Shown: one piece after another, positions 17,234 to 24,157 of the stretch
Layout: the number at the start of each line of letters is the position of its first letter
Position numbering within the stretch: the stretch's first letter is position 1
Source: Prolixibacteraceae bacterium
GTDB taxonomy: Bacteria > Bacteroidota > Bacteroidia > Bacteroidales > Prolixibacteraceae
Assembly (NCBI GenBank): GCA_009773765.1
Contig: WTWZ01000014.1
Coordinates: forward strand, 1 to 40,955
Direction of reading: 5' to 3'
Length of the DNA stretch: 40,955 nt
Notes under the pieces: model-generated
The model's input: the letters and a program-made list of their open reading frames with translations, nothing else
What the model was told of the DNA's origin: nothing
Databases searched by the model: none
Made by a program: the position numbers and the translations under genes

Positions 17234-17244
17234 TCAGATTAATT

Positions 17245-18096
17245 ATGAAACCAATATCGTTTGACGACCTGAAAGGAAAAGTTTGCGTAATTACCGGCGG
17301 CGCCGGTGTGCTTGGCAATGCACTGGTTAAAGCGCTTGCTTCAGTGGAAATGAAAATCGCAATTGCCGATATAAACAAAGAAGTGGCAGATGCAGTGGCT
17401 GCGGAAATTGCAGCAGAAAGCAATGCAACAGTTATTGGTATTGAAGCAAATGTTTTGGATAAAGCATCGCTGGAAAAAGCAAAACTTGAAATCAATGAAA
17501 AACTGGGTGAAATTGATATTCTTATCAACGGTGCCGGCGGCAACAGTCCGCAGGCCACAACCAAAGTGGAACAGATGACCGAAGAAAATATCGACAAACT
17601 TGAAGATACGTTCTATGGCCTGGAAATGGAAGGATTCGACAAGGTTTTTGCGCTCAACTTTAAAGGGACCCTGCTGCCAACAATGGTTTTCACAAAAGAC
17701 ATGCTGAAAAAACGCAAAGGTGTTGTGTTGAATATTTCATCGATGAATTCGTATAAACCTTTGACAAAAATTCCCGCCTATTCGGCAGCAAAAGCATCCA
17801 TAAATAACTTAACACAATGGCTGGCTGTACATTTAGCCAAAGTTGGCATTAGGGTAAATGCCATTGCTCCGGGTTTTTTCATTACCAACCAGAACCGCTT
17901 TCTGGTCACCGACGAAAAAACAGGAAACTTTTCGCCCCGCGGCCAGAAAATTGTAAATAACACACCCATGGGAAAATTTGGGGATCCGGAGGATTTACAG
18001 GGTGCAACGTTATTTCTTATTTCCGATGTATCCAGTTTTGTTACCGGCGTTATTATTCCGGTTGACGGCGGTTACAGTGCATTTGGGGGAGTATGA
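17245..18096 (+). CDS. uxuB: SDR oxidoreductase, D-mannonate/fructuronate-type
   Basis: The 283-residue protein is a classical short-chain dehydrogenase. The nucleotide motif TGGAGVLG is at residues 17-24, NGAGG follows the fourth strand, the catalytic Ser is in NISSM (165-166) and the YxxxK pair is Tyr179-Lys183. The long insertion after GAGGN and the C terminus VDGGYSAFGGV are typical of the SDR group annotated as D-mannonate oxidoreductase in Bacteroidota, which does the same job as the unrelated E. coli UxuB: interconversion of fructuronate and mannonate. It is 11 bases after lacI and is followed by KDG kinase, which supports this assignment. A 5-ketogluconate-type reductase is the alternative. 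Confidence 0.75.
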   Translation: MKPISFDDLKGKVCVITGGAGVLGNALVKALASVEMKIAIADINKEVADAVAAEIAAESNATVIGIEANVLDKASLEKAKLEINEKLGEIDILINGAGGNSPQATTKVEQMTEENIDKLEDTFYGLEMEGFDKVFALNFKGTLLPTMVFTKDMLKKRKGVVLNISSMNSYKPLTKIPAYSAAKASINNLTQWLAVHLAKVGIRVNAIAPGFFITNQNRFLVTDEKTGNFSPRGQKIVNNTPMGKFGDPEDLQGATLFLISDVSSFVTGVIIPVDGGYSAFGGV

Positions 18097-18229
18097 GAGA
18101 AGCCTCCCCTGACCCCTCCGAAGGAGGGGAAAAAGAAATATTAGAATTGAATTATCTAAAAAATATTGTATAACAAGCTTCAAAAAGTCTCCCATTTGGG
18201 GAGATTTAGAGAAGCCAAGAGTTTATATC
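18097..18229. repeat. two palindromic intergenic repeats (CCCCTCC family)
   Basis: The first element (18099-18131) contains AAGCCTCCCC and then ACCCCTCCGAAGGAGGGG, a hairpin directly after the SDR stop. The second (18188-18204) is TCTCCC-ATTTG-GGGAGA followed by TTTAGAGAAGCC. The first is nearly identical, in reverse orientation, to the copy inside the oxidoreductase gene at 20841-20876, so these are dispersed elements, not simple terminators. Neither is followed by a clear T tract. Confidence 0.75.
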
Positions 18230-19303
18230 ATGGAATTAAAACAAAATTGCAAATACGCCATGCTTGTTCCTACAAGCATGGGGGTTAGGATTACCCCGTT
18301 TAACGGACAGCCGGTGCACAGCAGCGACACATACACAATGTATGCAACAAGCGCCGAAACCAATGTCGCCAGTATTGCTTCATACCTCGGATTGCCGGTT
18401 AAAGTGCTGACAACCTTTGTAAAAGGCAGCCCCATTGCACAGTTTATAAAAAGTAACCTGAAAAGCCGCAATATGGACTTTGAAGGGCCCGAAGTTGAGC
18501 AGGGCGATCCGTGGGGTTTCCGCCACCAGTTTAATATTGCCGACAGCGGATATGGTTCGCGCGGTCCGCGGGTTCACAACGATCGCGCCGGTGAAGTTGG
18601 ACGGACTTTGAGCGTGAAAGACTTCGATCTCGAAAGGATTTTTGGGGTTGAAGGGGTTCAAATCGTCCATCTTTCGGGATTGATTGCTGCGCTTTCCACC
18701 GAAACCAGCCAGTTTTGCCTCGAAATTGCAAAAGCTGCAAAAAAATACGGAACCAAGATTTCTTTCGATCTTAATTACCGCGCTTCATTCTGGAAAGGCC
18801 GCGAAAAAGAGCTACACGAAAATTTTGCTGAAATTGCTTCTGTTTCCGATATTTTAATCGGCAATGAAGAAGATTTCCAGCTTTGTTTTGGAATTGAAGG
18901 CCCACCCGCAGGTGGCGAAGGTTTATATGCTAAAATCGACGGGTTCAAGGGATTAATAATGCGTGTAAAGGAGACTTTCCCAAATGCCGCGGTTTTTGCC
19001 ACTACACTGCGCGAAGTAATCAGCGTAAACGAGCATCTCTGGGGCGCTATCATGCTTGAAGGGGAAAACTGGCATGTGGCCGAACCACGCACAATTCACG
19101 TCCTCGACCGAATTGGCGGCGGTGACGGTTATGTAGGCGGTATGCTTTACGGAATTCTGAAAGGTTGGCCGCCGGAAAAATGGCCACAGTTTGGATGGGC
19201 AACAGGCGCTCTGGCCACTACATTCCTCACCGACTACGCCCAACCGGCTGATGAGGAAATGGTGTGGAGCGTTTGGAAAGGGAATGCTCGCGTAAAACGA
19301 TAA
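18230..19303 (+). CDS. kdgK: PfkB-family 2-keto-3-deoxygluconate kinase
   Basis: The 357-residue protein is a ribokinase-fold sugar kinase. The N terminus has the Gly-rich substrate region (ATSAETNVASIASYLGLPVK), the centre has FDLNYRASFWKG, which is characteristic of KDG kinases, and the ATP-binding/catalytic motif is DRIGGGDGYVGG, with the catalytic base at about Asp299. It would phosphorylate KDG to KDPG for cleavage by an aldolase (not in the window). The gene lies between the mannonate-type SDR and the LarA-family gene and is separated from each by palindromic repeats. A fructokinase-like specificity is possible but less consistent with the neighbours. Confidence 0.82.
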   Translation: MELKQNCKYAMLVPTSMGVRITPFNGQPVHSSDTYTMYATSAETNVASIASYLGLPVKVLTTFVKGSPIAQFIKSNLKSRNMDFEGPEVEQGDPWGFRHQFNIADSGYGSRGPRVHNDRAGEVGRTLSVKDFDLERIFGVEGVQIVHLSGLIAALSTETSQFCLEIAKAAKKYGTKISFDLNYRASFWKGREKELHENFAEIASVSDILIGNEEDFQLCFGIEGPPAGGEGLYAKIDGFKGLIMRVKETFPNAAVFATTLREVISVNEHLWGAIMLEGENWHVAEPRTIHVLDRIGGGDGYVGGMLYGILKGWPPEKWPQFGWATGALATTFLTDYAQPADEEMVWSVWKGNARVKR

Positions 19304-19310
19304 AAACTCT

Positions 19311-19371
19311 CTATGCGCCCTATGTGCCTATTGTGTTAAAAATTACCACATAGACACATAGGACACAATAG
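19311..19371. repeat. palindromic intergenic repeat (ACACATAGG family)
   Basis: The left arm (CTATGCGCCCTATGTGCC...) and right arm (...TAGACACATAGGACACAATAG) form an imperfect inverted repeat with about 20 paired bases per arm around an A/T-rich loop. It fills nearly all of the space between kdgK and the LarA-family gene and is a different family from the CCCCTCC repeats next to it. Confidence 0.7.
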
Positions 19372-19393
19372 ATTAATAGAAAATAAAAAGATA

Positions 19394-20683
19394 ATGATAC
19401 TCTACGAAACTGGTTCAAAAGATACCGAACTCTCGGCAGAACATCTGCGGGTGGGTTTGTACCAGGCGCTCAGCAAGCTGGGCCCAAGAAAAAAAGTGTT
19501 GGCTATTCCACCTGATTACACACGATTTCCGAGCCGTGCAGGCGAACTAACAGAAATGGCATGGAATTTTTACGGCGATAAACTTACCGATGTGCTTCCG
19601 GCACTGGGAACTCATACCCCAATGACCGACCAACAAATCAGTCACATGTTTGGCGAAACACCGCGTTCGATATTCCGCGATCACGATTGGCGCAATGATG
19701 TGGTAACTTTGGGAACCGTTCCTGCTGAATTTATAAAAGAGGTTTCGGAAGGGGCAGTTGATTACTCCTGGCCGGCACAGGTAAACAAATTGCTGGTTGA
19801 AGGTAATTTCGACCTCATTCTTTCAATTGGCCAGGTTGTCCCGCACGAAGTAGTTGGGATGGCCAATTACAATAAAAATATTTTTGTGGGAACAGGCGGT
19901 TCCGAAGGAATCAACAAAAGCCATTTTATTGGCGCTGCCTACGGAATGGAAAAAATGATGGGCCGCGCTGACACACCGGTTCGAAAGATTTTTAATTACG
20001 CATCCGATAATTTCAGCGCACATTTACCCATTGTTTATATACAAACCGTTGTGGGATTGAATAAATTAACCGGCAAACTTCAAACTTACGGATTGTATAT
20101 CGGCGACGATTTCAGTGTGTTCGACAAAGCTGCAAAACTTTCGTTACTTGTTAATTTCGAAATGGTTGAAAAACCCCTGAAAAAAGTCGTGGTTTGGCTC
20201 GATCCTTCTGAATTTAAAAGCACATGGCTGGGCAATAAAAGTGTTTATCGTACCCGCATGGCACTGGCCGATGGCGGCGAACTAATCGTACTGGCTCCTG
20301 CTTTGATTGAATTTGGCGAGGACAAGCAAATCGACAAGCTAATCAGAAAATACGGCTATTTCGGAACGTCGCACACACTGAAACTGGTAAAGGAAAACGA
20401 AGACCTGCAAGGCAGCCTGGGAGCCGCGGCTCATCTGATCCACGGTTCTTCCGAAGGCAGGTTTAGCATTACTTATTGCCCCGGGAAAGATGAAAAAAAC
20501 CTCACTAAACAGGAAATTGAAAGCGTGGGTTTTCAGTGGGCCGATTACGATGAAATGACATCGAAATACAATCCTGAAAAGTTGAAAGAAGGATTCAACA
20601 CGATGCCCGGCGGCGAGGAGATTTTTTATATTTCAAATCCTGCACTGGGTTTATGGGCGTACAGGGAAAGGTTTGAGTATTAA
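19394..20683 (+). CDS. larA: LarA-family nickel-dependent 2-hydroxyacid racemase/epimerase
   Basis: The 429-residue protein matches LarA in length and fold. The cofactor-binding elements are visible: LGTHTPMTDQQ (His74), VPHEVVGMANYNK with His151 and Lys161, and His177 in NKSHF. The His-to-Lys distance (10) and Lys-to-second-His distance (16) are the same as for His174, Lys184 and His200 of Lactobacillus LarA, where Lys184 carries the nickel-pincer nucleotide. The LarA superfamily includes lactate and malate racemases and a D-gluconate C2-epimerase. With an SDR of mannonate type, KDG kinase and 6-phosphogluconate dehydrogenase nearby, a gluconate/mannonate epimerase is the best guess. The larB, larC and larE cofactor genes are not in the window. 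Confidence 0.85.
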   Translation: MILYETGSKDTELSAEHLRVGLYQALSKLGPRKKVLAIPPDYTRFPSRAGELTEMAWNFYGDKLTDVLPALGTHTPMTDQQISHMFGETPRSIFRDHDWRNDVVTLGTVPAEFIKEVSEGAVDYSWPAQVNKLLVEGNFDLILSIGQVVPHEVVGMANYNKNIFVGTGGSEGINKSHFIGAAYGMEKMMGRADTPVRKIFNYASDNFSAHLPIVYIQTVVGLNKLTGKLQTYGLYIGDDFSVFDKAAKLSLLVNFEMVEKPLKKVVVWLDPSEFKSTWLGNKSVYRTRMALADGGELIVLAPALIEFGEDKQIDKLIRKYGYFGTSHTLKLVKENEDLQGSLGAAAHLIHGSSEGRFSITYCPGKDEKNLTKQEIESVGFQWADYDEMTSKYNPEKLKEGFNTMPGGEEIFYISNPALGLWAYRERFEY

Positions 20684-20731
20684 AGAAGCCCAAAGCCCCT
20701 CTAAATCTCCCCGAAGGGTAGACTTTGGTGT
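20684..20731. repeat. palindromic intergenic repeat (CCCCTCC family, variant)
   Basis: Directly after the larA stop, AGAAGCCCAAAGCCCCTC is followed by TAAATCTCCCCGAAGGG and GACTTTGG. CCAAAG and CTTTGG form the outer stem, and the TAAATCTCCCC core matches the complement of the copy at 18188-18210. Confidence 0.65.
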
Positions 20732-20807
20732 TTAAAAATTAGGACTGGCAAAAAGTAAAAAGTTTTAACTAAAAAAAATCCTTCGTTTTAAAATTTATGA
20801 AGTCAGC

Positions 20808-21878
20808 ATGAATAAACCGGTAAATAAAACTACAGACCGCAAGCCCCTCCTTCGGAGGGGTTGGGGAGGCTTTTTTGAGGGGGCAGTTCGCTGGGGAATC
20901 ATTGGTGTGGGCAATGTTACAGAAATGAAAAGCGGACCTGCATTTTATAAAACCGAAAATTCAGAATTGGTTGCCGTGATGAGGAGGGATACTAAAAAAG
21001 CTGCTGATTACGCACGAAGACATAACGTTAAAAAATGGTATCCTGATGCTTCAGCTTTGATTTATGACCCGGTAGTGGATGCAGTTTACATTGCCACCCC
21101 ACCTAACCACCATGCACGCTATGCAATTGAAACAATGCGTGCCGGAAAACCGGTTTACATTGAAAAACCAATGGCCAGAAATTATGCTGAGTGTCTTGAA
21201 ATACTAAAAGTGTCGGAAGAAACCGGAATGCCTGTTTTTGTGGCATATTACCGTCGGACGCTGCCAGCATTTTTAAAAGTAAAGGAATTGGTTTTTGGGG
21301 GTACAATTGGTAAGCCGCTGATGATAAATATAAAATTACACAAACCTGCCAGAGAACGCGGAAAAACTCCTGAAGAGATGAGTTGGCATGTATTTCCGGA
21401 GATTGGCGGAGCAGGCCACTTTTTCGATTTGGCATCACACCAGTTCGATTATCTTGATTTTGTATTTGGCAAGATTACAAATGTTACTGGCATTGCAACA
21501 AACCAGTCAGGGTTGTATCCCGCTGAAGATACAGTAACTGCAGCCTGGAAACATGAATCGGGCGTTGTTGGCTCGGGAAGCTGGTGTTTTGTAGTGGATA
21601 AAAGTCAGTTTACTGATGAAATCGAAATAATTGGGGAAGAAGGAAAAATTATCCTTCCAACTTTTACTCACGGAAAAGTAAGTGTTTTCAATAAAAACGG
21701 AATAACAGAACTCGAATTTACCAACCCGGAACATATACAAATGAATTTAGTAAAACAGGTTGTTGATGAGCTTCGGGGAATTGGAAAATGTGTTGGCACA
21801 GGCGTTTCTGCTGCACGAACAAGCTGGGTAATGGAGGAAATTGTGAAGGACTATTATATTGAGAAAGAGATTGATTGA
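20808..21878 (+). CDS. Gfo/Idh/MocA oxidoreductase, cytoplasmic, with repeat-derived N terminus
   Basis: The 356-residue protein has the Rossmann motif WGIIGVGNV starting near residue 29, AVYIATPPNHHARYA, an intact EKP motif (VYIEKPMARN) and a C-terminal domain with GGAGHFFDLASHQFDYLDFV. There is no signal peptide. Homologues usually begin just before the RWGIIG strand; here the only in-frame start is ATG 20808, and residues 12-23 (KPLLRRGWGGFF) are encoded by a palindromic repeat. The last residues (EKEID) and the stop are likewise inside the repeat array of the following cassette. It could oxidise the same sugar acid handled by its neighbours; the substrate is unknown. Confidence 0.85.
   Translation: MNKPVNKTTDRKPLLRRGWGGFFEGAVRWGIIGVGNVTEMKSGPAFYKTENSELVAVMRRDTKKAADYARRHNVKKWYPDASALIYDPVVDAVYIATPPNHHARYAIETMRAGKPVYIEKPMARNYAECLEILKVSEETGMPVFVAYYRRTLPAFLKVKELVFGGTIGKPLMINIKLHKPARERGKTPEEMSWHVFPEIGGAGHFFDLASHQFDYLDFVFGKITNVTGIATNQSGLYPAEDTVTAAWKHESGVVGSGSWCFVVDKSQFTDEIEIIGEEGKIILPTFTHGKVSVFNKNGITELEFTNPEHIQMNLVKQVVDELRGIGKCVGTGVSAARTSWVMEEIVKDYYIEKEID
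20841..20876 (+). repeat. palindromic repeat inside the oxidoreductase coding sequence
   Basis: AAGCCCCTCCTTCGGAGGGG followed by TTGGGGAGGCTTTTTT is nearly the reverse complement of the element at 18099-18131. It is 36 bases long, so it keeps the reading frame, and is translated as KPLLRRGWGGFF. Confidence 0.8.
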
Positions 21879-21970
21879 GATTAAAAAGAAGAAAGAGATT
21901 AGTGGAGATTGATTGAGATTGGTAGAGAAGAAAGAGATTAGTGGAGATTGATTGAGATTGATTGCTTGAA
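21866..21970 (+). repeat. 5' repeat array of the first S23 cassette
   Basis: Two perfect 35-base copies (21887-21921 and 21926-21960, period 39) contain AGAAGAAAGAGATTAGTGG and GATTGATTGAGATT; a partial copy at 21866-21882 overlaps the end of the preceding gene. GATTGATTGAGATT (21946-21959) is complementary, with one G-U pair, to 22360-22373 just after the four-helix-bundle gene. Confidence 0.85.
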
Positions 21971-21988
21971 AACTTAAAAAATCAAATT

Positions 21989-22360
21989 ATGAAACTGGAG
22001 GACATGGAAATTTACAACATCTCGATGGAAATTGGTGATGAGATTTGGTTTTCGGTTGTTGAGTGGGAAAACCTTGCGAAATATTCAATTGGACAACAAA
22101 TTTTTCGAAGTGCTGATTCAATCGCAGCCAACATTTCCGAAGGATATGGAAGATATTATTACAAAGACCGTAAAAATTTCATGTTTTATGCCAGAGGCTC
22201 ACATTACGAAACAATAACCTGGCTCACCAAAGCAAGAAACAGAAAAATTATCAGCAATGAGTTTTATGAAGGAATCATTTCAAAAATGGATAAATTGGGT
22301 GTTAAAATGAATAATTATATCAATACCCTCGAATCTAAAACCAGCAACAAATCACAATAA
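21989..22360 (+). CDS. S23/IVP-type four-helix-bundle protein, copy 1
   Basis: The 123-residue protein matches the four-helix-bundle family first known from ORFs in 23S rRNA intervening sequences and related to the Avd accessory protein of diversity-generating retroelements. Visible family features are EDMEIYNISMEIGDEIW at the start, RSADSIAANISEGYGR in the middle (the most conserved segment), FYARGSHYETITWL and a C-terminal helix with KMDKLGVKMNNYINTLESK. I chose ATG 21989 because the second copy of the gene has the same start and because upstream sequence is repeat. The gene sits between complementary repeat arrays. The family's biochemical role is unknown; nucleic-acid binding is suspected from the Avd relationship. 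Confidence 0.9.
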   Translation: MKLEDMEIYNISMEIGDEIWFSVVEWENLAKYSIGQQIFRSADSIAANISEGYGRYYYKDRKNFMFYARGSHYETITWLTKARNRKIISNEFYEGIISKMDKLGVKMNNYINTLESKTSNKSQ

Positions 22361-22471
22361 ATCTCGATCAATCACATAAATCAACATGAATATCAAAAAA
22401 TCTCAATGAGTCGCTATAAATCACCATGAGTCGCTATAAATCACCATGAATCTCAATAAGTCTCTTTCCTC
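22360..22471 (+). repeat. 3' repeat array of the first S23 cassette
   Basis: Beginning at the S23 stop codon, AATCTCGATCAATC is complementary to the 5' array. It is followed by degenerate AAATCACCATGA-type units including two perfect tandem 20-base copies of ATGAGTCGCTATAAATCACC (22406-22425 and 22426-22445). The array ends directly at the pdxB start. Confidence 0.85.
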
Positions 22472-23605
22472 ATGAAAATCATCATCGACGATAAAATACC
22501 ATACATACATGGCGTCTTCGAGCAGGTTGCAGAAGTAATTTATTTGCCGGGAAACAAAACCACACCCGAAGTAGTGAGGGACGCTGACGCAATCATTACC
22601 CGCACAAGAACCATTTGTAATGAAAATTTGCTGAAGGGTTCCACTGTGAAATTTATTGCAACTGCCACCATCGGTTTCGACCATATCGATACTGATTACT
22701 GCGAACGTGTCGGCATTCAATGGACAAACGCCCCGGGTTGCAATGCAGGAAGCGTGAACCAGTACATTGCCTCTGCCCTCTTTTCGTGGTCGATGCGACA
22801 AAGAACTGATTTGGCAGGAAAAACCATCGGGATAGTTGGTGTCGGACAGGTGGGCTCGCGGGTGGCAAAAACCTGCGAAACAATCGGTATGAAAGCGCTG
22901 CTGAACGACCCGCCGCGAGAAAGAGCAGAAGGTGCGAAAATATTTACCAATTTAAAAACCATTCAGCAGGAAGCCGATATTATCACTTTTCATGTTCCTC
23001 TAAACATGACTGGTAAAGATGCAACTTTTCACCTGGCGAATACAGAGTTTCTTGCCGGACTGAAAAAACAACCGCTGCTCATCAATTCATGCCGAGGGGA
23101 AGTTTTTGATACCGAAGCTGTAAAACAAGCCAGAAATTCGGGATTGATTTCAGGTTTGGTTATCGACTGCTGGGAAAACGAACCCGACCTCGATTTGGAA
23201 TTATTGAAGATGGCAGATTTTGGGACTCCTCACATTGCCGGTTACTCAAAAGACGGAAAAGCCAACGGAACGATGATGAGTGTTCAGGCAGTGAGCCGGT
23301 TTTTCAATCTTGGTCTCGACGACTGGAAACCCTCGGGTGTGGAACCACCGGAGAATGCAATAATCAGTACCGATGGCAACCAGCGACGTGAATATTCAAT
23401 TCTCGCCGAGGTAATTTTATCGGCTTACGACATTGAAAACGATGATAATGAACTACGTAGAGATACTTTATCCTTTGAAAAACTAAGGGGAGATTATCCG
23501 GTTCGAAGGGAATTTGATTCGTTTACAGTTGAAGCAAAAAATGTAAAAGAGGAAACTTTGGACAAACTTAAAAAACTTGGATTTGGAATAGGGAAAAGAG
23601 ACTAA
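22472..23605 (+). CDS. pdxB: 4-phosphoerythronate dehydrogenase (vitamin B6 synthesis)
   Basis: The 377-residue protein matches PdxB in length and domain order: a D-2-hydroxyacid dehydrogenase substrate domain (KIIIDDKIPYIHGVFEQV), the NAD-binding domain with GIVGVGQVG at residues 120-128, and a C-terminal PdxB dimerisation region. The catalytic residues of the family are in place: Arg208 in NSCRGEVFD, Glu237 in CWENEP and His254 in TPHIAGYSKDG. It oxidises 4-phosphoerythronate in the DXP-dependent pyridoxal phosphate route. It has no obvious link to the sugar-acid genes around it and is flanked on both sides by S23 cassettes; its last codons run into the repeat array of the second cassette. 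Confidence 0.9.
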   Translation: MKIIIDDKIPYIHGVFEQVAEVIYLPGNKTTPEVVRDADAIITRTRTICNENLLKGSTVKFIATATIGFDHIDTDYCERVGIQWTNAPGCNAGSVNQYIASALFSWSMRQRTDLAGKTIGIVGVGQVGSRVAKTCETIGMKALLNDPPRERAEGAKIFTNLKTIQQEADIITFHVPLNMTGKDATFHLANTEFLAGLKKQPLLINSCRGEVFDTEAVKQARNSGLISGLVIDCWENEPDLDLELLKMADFGTPHIAGYSKDGKANGTMMSVQAVSRFFNLGLDDWKPSGVEPPENAIISTDGNQRREYSILAEVILSAYDIENDDNELRRDTLSFEKLRGDYPVRREFDSFTVEAKNVKEETLDKLKKLGFGIGKRD

Positions 23606-23710
23606 TGGAGATTGATTGAGATTTGTAGGGAAGAAAAAGATTAGTGGAGACGGATGGAGATTGGTAAAGAAGAAAGAGATTAGTGGAGATTTGTAGAGAT
23701 TGATTGTTGG
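23594..23710 (+). repeat. 5' repeat array of the second S23 cassette
   Basis: Three degenerate units of the form AAAGAGATTAGTGGAGATT occur with a period near 39. The array overlaps the last four codons of pdxB. GATTTGTAGAGATTGAT (23688-23704) is complementary, with one mismatch, to 24107-24123 after the gene; GATTGATTGAGATT is at 23610-23623. Confidence 0.8.
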
Positions 23711-23728
23711 AAATCTAAAAATCAGAAT

Positions 23729-24100
23729 ATGAAACTGGAGGACATGGAAATTTACAACATCTCAATGGAGATTGGAGATGAGATTTGGTTTTCGGTTGTA
23801 GAATGGGAAAACCTTGCCAAATATTCAATCGGTCAGCAAATTGTTCGAAGTGCTGATTCTATTGCCGCCAATATTTCTGAAGGATATGGCAGGTATCATT
23901 TCAAAGACCGTAAAAATTTCATGTTTTATGCCAGGGGCTCACATTACGAAACAATTACATGGCTTACAAAAGCACAAAACAGAAAAATTATCAGCAATGA
24001 GTTTTTTGAAGGAATCATTGCCAAAATGGAAAAACTGGGAGTAAAAATGAACAACTACATCAACACCCTCGAATCAAAAACCAACAACAAATCCCAATAA
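23729..24100 (+). CDS. S23/IVP-type four-helix-bundle protein, copy 2
   Basis: This is a second 123-residue four-helix-bundle protein, differing from copy 1 at about 8 positions (for example Val for Phe in GQQIVRSADS, His-Phe for Tyr-Tyr in GRYHFKDRK, and Asn for Ser near the end). The DNA of the two copies differs at many more, mostly silent, positions, so the duplication is not recent and the protein is under selection. The copies are 1,740 bases apart in the same orientation with pdxB between them. The 3' neighbour is gnd, 57 bases downstream. Function is unknown; see the note on the surrounding complementary repeats. Confidence 0.9.
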   Translation: MKLEDMEIYNISMEIGDEIWFSVVEWENLAKYSIGQQIVRSADSIAANISEGYGRYHFKDRKNFMFYARGSHYETITWLTKAQNRKIISNEFFEGIIAKMEKLGVKMNNYINTLESKTNNKSQ

Positions 24101-24150
24101 ATCTCTATCAATCACTACAAATCACAATAAATCTTTATAAATCACAAATT
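24100..24150 (+). repeat. 3' repeat array of the second S23 cassette
   Basis: AATCTCTATCAATC begins at the S23 stop codon, followed by ATCACTACAAATC and further AAATCACAATAAATC-type units, ending just before the gnd start. It pairs with the 5' array of this same cassette better than with that of cassette 1. Confidence 0.8.
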
Positions 24151-24157
24151 AATAAAT

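Noticed and set aside
21866-24150. Diversity-generating retroelement (because the S23 proteins resemble Avd)
   Set aside because: No reverse transcriptase, template repeat or variable-repeat target gene was found nearby.
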